Shown: one piece after another, positions 36,638 through 43,154 of the stretch
How the letters are laid out: every line of letters starts with the position of its first letter
Numbering within the stretch: position 1 is the first letter of the stretch
Assembly (NCBI GenBank): GCA_947574505.1
Contig: CANPJW010000007.1
Location: 1-64,000, forward strand
Length of the DNA: 64,000 nt
Reading direction: 5' to 3'
Origin: an uncultured Bacteroides sp.
GTDB lineage: Bacteria; Bacteroidota; Bacteroidia; Bacteroidales; Bacteroidaceae
The notes under the pieces: model-generated
Seen by the model: the letters and a program-made list of their open reading frames with translations, nothing else
Told to the model about the DNA's origin: nothing
Database searches by the model: none
Position numbers and translations under genes: made by a program

Positions 36638-36820
36638 ATGATAAAAATTAGTGCGGATAAAGATGCAGATCAAAGGGAAATATACAACAAGATAGTTTTA
36701 TGTCCGATATGCTGTCAGAAACTAACTGATATAAGCTATGTCAATGGTGTTGTTATATTGAGAGTGAAGTGTCGTAGATGCAAGAACTACATAAATGTGG
36801 ATATTGTGGGTACAAAGTAG
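36638..36820 (+). CDS. Small zinc-ribbon protein, Com-like
   Basis: 60 residues with two Cys pairs, CPIC and CRRC, spaced like the phage Mu Com zinc-binding translational activator. Com switches on translation of the Mu mom gene; no mom-like gene is seen here, so only the fold is suggested. It lies just upstream of the tRNA cluster. Confidence 0.5.
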   Translation: MIKISADKDADQREIYNKIVLCPICCQKLTDISYVNGVVILRVKCRRCKNYINVDIVGTK

Positions 36821-36835
36821 TTTTCAGGATAATAT

Positions 36836-36908
36836 CGCGGAGTGGAGCAGCTGGTAGCTCGTTGGGATCATAGCCCAAAGGTCATTCGTTCGAGTCGAAT
36901 CTCCGCAA
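36836..36908 (+). tRNA. tRNA-Met(CAT), initiator type
   Basis: The acceptor stem has a C1·A72 mismatch (CGCGGAG with CTCCGCA). The anticodon stem ends in three G:C pairs (TTGGG/CCCAA), and the D-arm reads GGAGCAGCTGGTAGCTCG. All three are bacterial tRNA-fMet hallmarks. Anticodon CAT at 36869-36871. CCA is not encoded. Confidence 0.88.
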
Positions 36909-36922
36909 CAATAGTTGGAGTT

Positions 36923-36970
36923 GCCGCATTGTTTCTCCCTTCGATGTGGCGTATGGGGATAAAGGGAGAA
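36923..36970 (+). ncRNA. Candidate H-type pseudoknot between tRNAs
   Basis: Stem 1 GCCGCAT/ATGTGGC (36923-36929 with 36944-36950, one G·U). Its loop holds TTCTCCCTT (36933-36941), which pairs perfectly with AAGGGAGAA (36962-36970). Connecting loops of 3, 2 and 11 bases are sterically reasonable. It ends four bases before the next tRNA. Confidence 0.35.
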
Positions 36971-36973
36971 TAT

Positions 36974-37046
36974 GGAAAGATGGCAGACGTGGTGTATGCG
37001 CCGGACTGAAAATCCGGTTAAGGTGATTCGATTTCATCTCTTTCCA
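36974..37046 (+). tRNA. tRNA-Phe(GAA)
   Basis: Acceptor GGAAAGA/TCTTTCC, anticodon stem CCGGA/TCCGG with loop CTGAAAA (anticodon GAA at 37008-37010), T-arm GGTGA-TTCGATT-TCATC. Confidence 0.85.
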
Positions 37047-37050
37047 CAAA

Positions 37051-37120
37051 ACCTATACGGTGTGGTTCAATTCCCACAGGTACGCTGAAATGGGGTATCG
37101 CAGGTTAGGTGAGTATAGGT
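37051..37120 (+). ncRNA. Structured inter-tRNA segment with T-arm-like hairpin
   Basis: Outer ACCTATAC (37051-37058) pairs with GTATAGGT (37113-37120), an 8-bp perfect stem. Inside, TGTGG/CCACA closes a loop TTCAATTC like a tRNA T-loop. No tRNA 5' half matches it, so it is a degraded tRNA or a separate structured RNA. Confidence 0.35.
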
Positions 37121-37125
37121 ATATT

Positions 37126-37198
37126 GTCCGGTTAGCTCAATTGGTAGAGCAATACACTGTTAATGTAAAGGTCGGTAGTTCGATTCTATCACCGGGCG
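37126..37198 (+). tRNA. tRNA-Asn(GTT)
   Basis: Acceptor GTCCGGT/ACCGGGC, D-arm GCTCAATTGGTAGAGC, anticodon GTT at 37159-37161 (stem with one mismatch at its outer pair), T-arm GGTAG-TTCGATT-CTATC. Confidence 0.88.
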
Positions 37199-37205
37199 CA
37201 ATGAA

Positions 37206-37278
37206 GCGGAGATAGTTCAGTTGGAAGAACGTCAGATTCCAAACCTGATTGTCGGGGGTTCGAGTCCTTCTCTTCGCG
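37206..37278 (+). tRNA. tRNA-Trp(CCA)
   Basis: Acceptor GCGGAGA/TCTTCGC, anticodon loop TTCCAAA (CCA at 37239-37241), T-arm GGGGG-TTCGAGT-CCTTC with two G·U pairs. Confidence 0.87.
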
Positions 37279-37283
37279 CATAT

Positions 37284-37354
37284 TGAGATATGGTGTAATG
37301 GCAACACAGCAGATTTTGGTTCTGCTATTCAAGGTTCAAATCCTTGTATCTCAA
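37284..37354 (+). tRNA. tRNA-Gln(TTG)
   Basis: Acceptor TGAGATA/TATCTCA, D-arm GTGTAATGGCAACAC, anticodon stem GCAGA/TCTGC with loop TTTTGGT (TTG at 37316-37318), T-arm CAAGG-TTCAAAT-CCTTG. Confidence 0.9.
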
Positions 37355-37359
37355 CAAAT

Positions 37360-37431
37360 GGTGTATTCGACTAACGGTTAGGTCGTCACCTTTTCACGGT
37401 GGAAACCAGAGTTCGATTCTCTGATACGCTA
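37360..37431 (+). tRNA. tRNA-Glu(TTC)
   Basis: Acceptor GGTGTAT/ATACGCT (two wobble pairs), D-arm GACTAACGGTTAGGTC, anticodon stem TCACC/GGTGG with loop TTTTCAC (TTC at 37393-37395), T-arm CAGAG-TTCGATT-CTCTG. Confidence 0.88.
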
Positions 37432-37454
37432 CACAGAATGAATAACGTCCGAAA

Positions 37455-37493
37455 TACAAGGGAAATGCGGTGGTTTCACCGAGACATCTTGTA
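37455..37493 (+). ncRNA. Inter-tRNA hairpin
   Basis: TACAAG/CTTGTA (37455-37460 with 37488-37493) encloses CGGTG-GTTT-CACCG (37468-37481). It sits in the longest tRNA spacer, between Glu and Ser. Confidence 0.3.
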
Positions 37494-37504
37494 GGTCGCA
37501 TATT

Positions 37505-37589
37505 GGAAGTATGGGTGAGTGAACGATACCACCTCTTTGCTAAAGAGGCAAGCTGAAAGGCTTCGGAGGTTTGAATCCTTCTGCTTCCG
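37505..37589 (+). tRNA. tRNA-Ser(GCT)
   Basis: Acceptor GGAAGTA/TGCTTCC, anticodon stem CCTCT/AGAGG with loop TTGCTAA (GCT at 37539-37541), long variable arm AAGC..GCTT, T-arm GGAGG-TTTGAAT-CCTTC. Confidence 0.88.
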
Positions 37590-37595
37590 CAAAAC

Positions 37596-37677
37596 GGGTA
37601 GTTACCGAAGTGGCAAACGGGATAGACTGTAAATCTATTGGCTTTCGTCTTCATTGGTTCGAGTCCAATACTGCCCA
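37596..37677 (+). tRNA. tRNA-Tyr(GTA)
   Basis: Acceptor GGGTAGT/ACTGCCC, anticodon stem ATAGA/TCTAT with loop CTGTAAA (GTA at 37629-37631), variable arm, T-arm ATTGG-TTCGAGT-CCAAT. Confidence 0.9.
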
Positions 37678-37700
37678 CTATTAAATGGAAAATAAGACCA

Positions 37701-37747
37701 AAGAGTCAGATTGATGCAAAAAGCATTGTCTGACTCTTTTTTTATTC
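37701..37747 (+). terminator. Intrinsic terminator after the tRNA cluster
   Basis: AGAGTCAGA (37702-37710) pairs with TCTGACTCT (37729-37737), extended by ATGC/GCAT, then a T7 run. It stands only about 24 bases before the next gene start. Confidence 0.8.
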
Positions 37748-37770
37748 AACATAAACACAAAATAAACACG

Positions 37771-38394
37771 ATGGAACAAGAAAAAATCTTATCCACATTA
37801 AGTGAGAAACTTGGAGAAACCAGTTTTTCACCGCAGACATTACAGACGTATGTAGAACTTAATCCCATAGCCGAAGGTTCGGAGCCTGACGAGGCTTATT
37901 GGAACAAGGCTGTGAATTTTCTGAAAGGGATGCAAGGACAGTACAACCATGATGTCGCAACCAGAGTTGAGGACTTTAAGAAAAACTATAAGCCCCAACC
38001 GACTCCCCCGACACCTCCAACTCCACCGGTACCACCGAAAAACGATGATGAACTGGAGAAGAAACTGAAAGAACTGGAAGCACGTTTAGACGCGGAAGAC
38101 AGCAAAAAGGTTCAAGCTGATTTGTTGAAGAAGGTTACGGCTGCAATGAAGGCCAAACAAGCGAATGATGATTATGTGTTGAGCAAGACCTTACAAGGGG
38201 TAACTTTCGATACCAAGAAAACTGTGGATGAACTGGTTACTGAATTTCTGCCGAAATATGATGCAGAATATAAGGCGTGCAGGGGTTATGGCACCGCCCC
38301 AAGAACTTCTGACGGTTCAGGTGGAACACAACACAATGCAGCCAGCAGATACTTTGAACGTAAAGGCAAGAAGGAAGGCTGGAAGAAGAATTGA
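37771..38394 (+). CDS. Putative capsid scaffold protein
   Basis: 207 residues from the ATG at 37771; an upstream ATG at 37711 lies within the terminator. N-terminal helical part, a Pro/Thr linker (PTPPTPPTPPVPP), then a long charged helix (ELEKKLKELEARLDAEDSKK) and a basic tail. This layout and its place before the decoration-like and capsid genes fit a scaffold protein. No protease motif seen. Confidence 0.55.
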   Translation: MEQEKILSTLSEKLGETSFSPQTLQTYVELNPIAEGSEPDEAYWNKAVNFLKGMQGQYNHDVATRVEDFKKNYKPQPTPPTPPTPPVPPKNDDELEKKLKELEARLDAEDSKKVQADLLKKVTAAMKAKQANDDYVLSKTLQGVTFDTKKTVDELVTEFLPKYDAEYKACRGYGTAPRTSDGSGGTQHNAASRYFERKGKKEGWKKN

Positions 38395-38421
38395 AATTAT
38401 TAACTCTAAAACAATAAATGT

Positions 38422-38829
38422 ATGGGAACAATGGGTAACACGTTTGATGTGAACACCGTGAAATACGGACATGCCCGTAAAGTGTGGCGTGAAATCCGTC
38501 ACCGTTATCCGGGCGGTGGTATGGTGAGCAACATTTCCGATTGGGTTGCGGTTGGCAAGATTCCTGCCGGTACAGCTGTGAAGTTTGATCTTTCAGGTAA
38601 GACATTCACCGCTTATACGGATGCACAGATCAAGGCGGCTGAATCAGATATTACCACTCTTGGCATTAATGGTTATTTGCAAGAAGATATTCTTGTAGCC
38701 AGTGGCAACACAAAGGCCAGTGGGACAGTAGTCTATGCCGGAGAGATTTATCAGTACATGTTTGACGAAGAAGTGGTCGCTATCCTGCAAAAGATTACTA
38801 CACTTCCTCAAATTGTATGGGTGCAGTAA
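38422..38829 (+). CDS. Putative capsid decoration protein
   Basis: 135 residues. Gly-rich beta-type sequence (GTAVKFDLSGKTFTAYTDAQ; VYAGEIYQYMFDEEVV). The position between scaffold and major capsid genes and the small size match head decoration/stabilising proteins. Start could also be the ATG at 38431. Confidence 0.5.
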   Translation: MGTMGNTFDVNTVKYGHARKVWREIRHRYPGGGMVSNISDWVAVGKIPAGTAVKFDLSGKTFTAYTDAQIKAAESDITTLGINGYLQEDILVASGNTKASGTVVYAGEIYQYMFDEEVVAILQKITTLPQIVWVQ

Positions 38830-38866
38830 AAGAATTTGAAAACAACATTTAAAATACGACAATTGT

Positions 38867-40060
38867 ATGAATACACTTCCTATTGATTTGTACAAGGTTA
38901 TCGAGTATGGGCTTGGTGGGGACACTTGGCAAGAATTTATTGACCGTTACAAGGAGAAGTATGACCTACTTCAAATTGATGGTTTTGAATTTGAAGCAAC
39001 CAAGTTGGATTATACTTTCTCCCAGCTTATTACGAGCCTCGGCGTGAAAACGCTGCCAGCTTACGTTGATCCGGAAAGTCCAGGTTATGAAGCTGCATTG
39101 GGAGAACTCGAAGGAAGGACGGGTAATATCCCGACTCAAAAGAAGTTCTACCGTTTGAACCGTGTGACTGTGAGACAACAATTGCAGCTGTTGCAACGGG
39201 TAGGCATGTCCGCATTGACGGAAGAGATGCAGAATGTGTTCTTGGGCTTGCTTGATGAAAGTGCTGACGGTCTTATCGGATCGTACTACAATGCGCTTAC
39301 TCACCAGCGAATGAGAATTGTTTCCACGGGTAAGTTCACTATTGATACTGATAACAACCCACGTGGTTTGAAGGGTATCACTATTGACTTTAATATCCCT
39401 GAAAACCATTATCAAGCATTGGCCGGCACAAGCCGCTGGTGGACTAAGGATGAACATATTCCGGCAAATCAAGGCTCTGCCTCTGATCCGATTATGGATA
39501 TAAAGAACAGAGTGAAAGAGATTCGCCGCAAATATCATTATTTGGGCAAGATCAGGATGGAGCTGGCGCAGGACTTATGGGATGATTTAATGACTCATAC
39601 CGCGGTTCTTAAACGTATCGGCCATTCCCTCTATCCGACTGTGACGGATGATAGTACGGTTATTGCCAATGCACAGAATGAAGATGAAGACCGCCTGAAA
39701 GCCATTTTCAAGAAACTGGTTAAGGTGGATGAAATCGTGCCACGTGACAGCTATGCTTTTGTTGACAAGCCCGGTAAGGATGCGGACGGACAACCTGATC
39801 TTATCACTGAACAAGTGGAGAACTTCAAGGCCACCAATATTGCCTTTATACCAGTAGGTCAGATCGGTACTATTCAAGGTGTGGAGCCTTTGACTTTGGG
39901 ATATGAGGCAAACAAGGTTGCTTCTTATGACGGTGGACGCTTGAAACTGACACAGAGAGCCAATCCTGAAACACATTCAATCTATATTGAAAGTGAAGCC
40001 GCCCAAATGTGTGTGCCGAGAATGCCACAGTATATGTTCATCTCTACTGTAACTGTGTAA
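38867..40060 (+). CDS. Major capsid protein
   Basis: 397 residues, HK97-fold size. N-terminal helical arm, central domain (QQLQLLQRVGMSALTEEMQN), a C-terminal domain ending TVTV. Location after scaffold-like and decoration-like genes and before the connector genes supports the assignment; I did not find a clear consensus motif. Confidence 0.65.
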   Translation: MNTLPIDLYKVIEYGLGGDTWQEFIDRYKEKYDLLQIDGFEFEATKLDYTFSQLITSLGVKTLPAYVDPESPGYEAALGELEGRTGNIPTQKKFYRLNRVTVRQQLQLLQRVGMSALTEEMQNVFLGLLDESADGLIGSYYNALTHQRMRIVSTGKFTIDTDNNPRGLKGITIDFNIPENHYQALAGTSRWWTKDEHIPANQGSASDPIMDIKNRVKEIRRKYHYLGKIRMELAQDLWDDLMTHTAVLKRIGHSLYPTVTDDSTVIANAQNEDEDRLKAIFKKLVKVDEIVPRDSYAFVDKPGKDADGQPDLITEQVENFKATNIAFIPVGQIGTIQGVEPLTLGYEANKVASYDGGRLKLTQRANPETHSIYIESEAAQMCVPRMPQYMFISTVTV

Positions 40061-40079
40061 TTCTTAAATTCATGCAAGA

Positions 40080-40454
40080 ATGAATGAGGAACTTTCTCAT
40101 ACGGAAGATATGACCATTGAGGACTTTTTGAGTGGCGCAACTGCTTATGAAATAGCGGACAACGCCCTCAAAAGGGTTCTTGTCAAGCGGAAAATCGCTT
40201 TTGGAACAATGGTAAGTGAACTGACCGAAAGGCAGCTTGATCTTGCCACTGCCGATATTTACATGTGGTGTGCAAGCACTCCAAGCAGTAAGAATGATAC
40301 CGAAGACAGTGACGGGGGATGGAAGCATAAGGAAGGTGGTTGGCAGACCAGTGCATACGACAAGCGGCAACTCCGTGAAATGGCGAAAGAACTGTATGAG
40401 AAATGGGATGAAGAAGTTGTAAAGGGCACTAAAATCAGAATAGTCAATTTTTGA
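40080..40454 (+). CDS. Putative head-tail connector protein
   Basis: 124 residues, mainly helical (YEIADNALKRVLVKRKIAFG), in the position of gp6-like adaptor proteins directly after the capsid gene. Overlaps the next gene by four bases. Confidence 0.45.
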   Translation: MNEELSHTEDMTIEDFLSGATAYEIADNALKRVLVKRKIAFGTMVSELTERQLDLATADIYMWCASTPSSKNDTEDSDGGWKHKEGGWQTSAYDKRQLREMAKELYEKWDEEVVKGTKIRIVNF

Positions 40455-40780
40455 GTATGAAAGTAAATAATCCACGGCATCCGCACAAATGTACTGTTTA
40501 CCGAATTATAGGTGAGGATTCTTTCAGTGATGGTGAGAAGGTGATCTTGTATGAAGGTATATGCCGAAAGGAAGGTAGTACAAATTTGCGGACATACAAA
40601 ACCGATAATGTGATAAAGAGCGATTATCTGTTGAGCCTTCCCGGAATTGTTGAAGGAATATTGGCCGGTGATCTGATAGATGTCACGGACAGACAAGGCA
40701 CTTTCACTCAATGTATGGTTACTGATAGCTATGCCGGAAATTTGGGAACAACTGTGTATTTCAATCTTGCAAAAAATTAA
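40451..40780 (+). CDS. Putative head closure (stopper) protein
   Basis: 109 residues, beta-rich (HKCTVYRIIGEDSFSDGEKV; LIDVTDRQGTFTQCMV). Size and order match phage head-closure proteins. The name rests on position. Confidence 0.45.
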   Translation: MSMKVNNPRHPHKCTVYRIIGEDSFSDGEKVILYEGICRKEGSTNLRTYKTDNVIKSDYLLSLPGIVEGILAGDLIDVTDRQGTFTQCMVTDSYAGNLGTTVYFNLAKN

Positions 40781-40783
40781 CGC

Positions 40784-41314
40784 ATGGATAACCGGAGCAA
40801 TGAAGTATTGTTTGATGAAGGAATAAGGAAGGCAAAGGAGCTTGTTTCAGGATATATCTTTGATGTCTTGACTAAATGCTGTGAAGAACTTATCCAAGAT
40901 GCACTTGATAACAAGTCAGGCTTTCGGAATCTTACGGGTAATACAATAACCAGTTATGCGTGCGGATTATTCATGGACGGTAGATTTTCCTATTTCGTTT
41001 GTAGTGGAGATTCAATGAAACAACCGGTGAGAGTAAAGCTGACTAAAGGTGAAACATTTGTAGGTGTCAGTTATGATAATCAGAACAGACGTTTTACTGG
41101 AACAATAGAAACTGATAAAGGTTATGGCGAAGCATCCTCCTTTGATTTCTTGAAAAGATATAAGTCGGAATCACGTAAAGGATTTGAGATAGTAATGTGC
41201 ACGGGTACTGAATATTCAACCTATTTGGAGAATGTGTTAAATGCAGATGTTCTGACCGGAACATTTCAAAGGGCACAAAATACATTATTCAAGAACTTTA
41301 AACCAATGAAATGA
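40784..41314 (+). CDS. Putative tail completion (gp10-like) protein
   Basis: 176 residues with an N-terminal helix and a beta-rich core (VRVKLTKGETFVGVSYDNQN). Order suggests an HK97 gp10-type neck protein. Overlaps the next start by four bases. Confidence 0.4.
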   Translation: MDNRSNEVLFDEGIRKAKELVSGYIFDVLTKCCEELIQDALDNKSGFRNLTGNTITSYACGLFMDGRFSYFVCSGDSMKQPVRVKLTKGETFVGVSYDNQNRRFTGTIETDKGYGEASSFDFLKRYKSESRKGFEIVMCTGTEYSTYLENVLNADVLTGTFQRAQNTLFKNFKPMK

Positions 41315-41706
41315 TGGGACGGACAGTTTATAGACGTATGGATATATTAAAACAAATCGCTGATGCAGTAACCGGCATTGGTGAAAAGGTTTTCATAACA
41401 GATCGTCCGGCTGCTGAACAAAAGGCGATGAAGGACTTTGTTGTTATCCGGTTGCCACAAACTATCCAAGATAAAGGAAGTACCTACCAAGACACTTACT
41501 GTCAGATAAACGTTTTTGCGCATGATCGCTCAAACGGTATTGAGAATACAGTCCGTTTGGATGAAATGCAAATGGAAGTGGTTTCAAAATTTCCAATAGT
41601 GACGGAATTGTTTTCAGCTGTAAGTCCACGATTGCTTCCCGGAGGAAATGACGGACTCGGTTTTCATTCCTTAATAATACAAGCGAAGCTAATAATAAAC
41701 AAATGA
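41311..41706 (+). CDS. Putative tail terminator protein
   Basis: 131 residues. Has the alpha/beta pattern of small tail terminator proteins (FVVIRLPQTIQDKGS, YCQINVFAHDRSN). Immediately precedes the tail tube gene. Confidence 0.45.
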   Translation: MMGRTVYRRMDILKQIADAVTGIGEKVFITDRPAAEQKAMKDFVVIRLPQTIQDKGSTYQDTYCQINVFAHDRSNGIENTVRLDEMQMEVVSKFPIVTELFSAVSPRLLPGGNDGLGFHSLIIQAKLIINK

Positions 41707-41729
41707 CACAAACTTAAAAAGATACGATT

Positions 41730-42293
41730 ATGGCAGAGATTTCTATTACTACCAAACTGGAAGAGTTAAAGGTGCTCTTTAATCAGATGAAGGAGGTTTA
41801 TTATGTGTCCAAAGTCAATAGTGACCTCGCAACTTTAGCGGCTTTTGATATGGAGCTGCCGGTACTCTCTGACGGAGTTACATTTGATACCGGAGCTGCC
41901 GATGTTTCCAAGATCAAGTTGACAACCGGAGCAACTTGGACTTCTATTGCTAATGCTGGAGATTCCGATATTCAGTTTCAAGTACCTTCCGTGGCAGGAA
42001 AGATCAATGACTTGTTACTGAACAAGAAAGCGGAAACGGTGACTATGACTACTACCATTGATGGTGAGATTTATGAAGGTGAAGGTTACAATATCGAACC
42101 GAAGAAAGTAATCGGAGGACTCTTCATGCGTAGTGAAGACCGTCAAATAGCCTTGTTCTTACCGAATGTTGAGGGGTATAGCAACTTCGTCAGCGAGCAG
42201 GATAAGCCGGGGTACTTTAATGTATCTGTTTCTCCGTTGAATGATGCTAAGGGTGCCTCTATTTACATTTTACGTAAAAAAGTGTCCGAATAA
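41730..42293 (+). CDS. Putative major tail (tube) protein
   Basis: 187 residues, beta-rich, Gly/Thr-rich (AETVTMTTTIDGEIYEGEGY). Size and placement before the tail chaperone and tape measure indicate the tail tube protein. Followed by a terminator hairpin. Confidence 0.6.
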   Translation: MAEISITTKLEELKVLFNQMKEVYYVSKVNSDLATLAAFDMELPVLSDGVTFDTGAADVSKIKLTTGATWTSIANAGDSDIQFQVPSVAGKINDLLLNKKAETVTMTTTIDGEIYEGEGYNIEPKKVIGGLFMRSEDRQIALFLPNVEGYSNFVSEQDKPGYFNVSVSPLNDAKGASIYILRKKVSE

Positions 42294-42333
42294 AAAACTT
42301 AGGATATAACACTTTGCAAAATTCATATCAGCG

Positions 42334-42374
42334 AAAAGGTGGTGAGCTACTTGATACCGGCCACCACCTTTTTT
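42334..42374 (+). terminator. Intrinsic terminator inside the late operon
   Basis: AAGGTGGTG (42336-42344) pairs with CACCACCTT (42362-42370), followed by T6. Only 20 bases separate it from the next gene, so read-through or antitermination is needed. It may keep tail tube mRNA in excess. Confidence 0.7.
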
Positions 42375-42394
42375 CGTATAAAACACGATAAAAT

Positions 42395-42853
42395 ATGACA
42401 AAGAAGAATGACATAACACTTCCTACACCGGAGGATGAAAGGCTATTGAATGATGTGTTGGAAGACAGTGTGGACTATGTGGAAGTCCGAGGAAAGAAAT
42501 ATGGTATTTCATGGCTGAAAAGAGGGACTATACGCAAATTCACCAGTACCATGCAGAAATCGGGGAATGATGATAAGATCAGTTGCCAATGTGCAGCCGC
42601 TATCATTTTGAACGGATATTGGAAGATCAAGTTCTTCTATCCTTTCTTGTGGCGATGGTTCTTTTATATCAAACAATATGGAGATCATGAGCTGATGAAG
42701 GTTATAGCCGTCGGCAAAAAAAAAATTCCAGTGGAAGACTACTTGACTGCTACCATATATCTGACCGCGATGAAGGACACGATGATGACAATGACAAAAG
42801 AGGAAGCAGAGCATATCCTTCACGAACCAGCTACGGACAAACGTGGGAAATAG
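42395..42853 (+). CDS. Tail assembly chaperone, upstream frame
   Basis: 152 residues in frame. It lies between the tail tube and tape measure genes, the place of lambda gpG. A ten-A run at 42716-42725 reads Lys-Lys-Lys in this frame. The -1 frame is open from 42691 to 43137, so a fused longer protein (gpGT-like) is likely. No enzyme motif; helical C terminus (TKEEAEHILHEPATDKRGK). Confidence 0.6.
   Translation: MTKKNDITLPTPEDERLLNDVLEDSVDYVEVRGKKYGISWLKRGTIRKFTSTMQKSGNDDKISCQCAAAIILNGYWKIKFFYPFLWRWFFYIKQYGDHELMKVIAVGKKKIPVEDYLTATIYLTAMKDTMMTMTKEEAEHILHEPATDKRGK
42716..42725 (+). other. Candidate -1 ribosomal frameshift site (ten A)
   Basis: In the upstream frame the codons are GGC AAA AAA AAA ATT, giving the classical slippery form A AAA AAA. 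A -1 slip enters the frame that stays open to 43137. Confidence 0.45.
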
Positions 42854-42882
42854 GCAAGTCCTATCCGTGGCTGACAGAGCCT

Positions 42883-43137
42883 TTGAGAGTATTTGGGATT
42901 CCAATAAGCAAGCCCTTGTTTGGTATTTATTGGGTACTTACAAATGCACAAATTGAACTATTGGCAATGGATGTGTCTATTGTGGTTACAGATTGTGACA
43001 AGGACAACAAGGAAAAGAAGCACAATACGAAGAACTTCAAATCCCCTTCCGTAAGCGAAATAGAGGATGCTGCCAAACGCTGGAAAAATAAGTATGGCAA
43101 TGGAGAAACAGCAATTAACATTAATGATTATAAGTAA
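42883..43137 (+). CDS. Tail assembly chaperone, -1 frame extension
   Basis: 84 residues if started at a weak TTG at 42883. The frame is open upstream to 42691 with protein-like sequence across the stop of the previous gene (TWEIGKSYPWLTEPLRVFG). There is no ATG and no leader. It is best explained as the T part of a frameshifted chaperone that recruits the tail tube protein. Ends 17 bases before the tape measure start. Confidence 0.5.
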   Translation: MRVFGIPISKPLFGIYWVLTNAQIELLAMDVSIVVTDCDKDNKEKKHNTKNFKSPSVSEIEDAAKRWKNKYGNGETAININDYK

Positions 43138-43154
43138 CACAAACACAATAATAT

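Noticed and set aside
37051..37120. A ninth tRNA
   Set aside because: Only a T-arm-like hairpin is seen; the T-loop is one base too long and no matching acceptor 5' strand or anticodon arm exists.
42846..42853. GGGAAAT as the slip site of the tail chaperone
   Set aside because: It is in the wrong register for a -1 tandem slip (codons GGG AAA); the ten-A run fits better.
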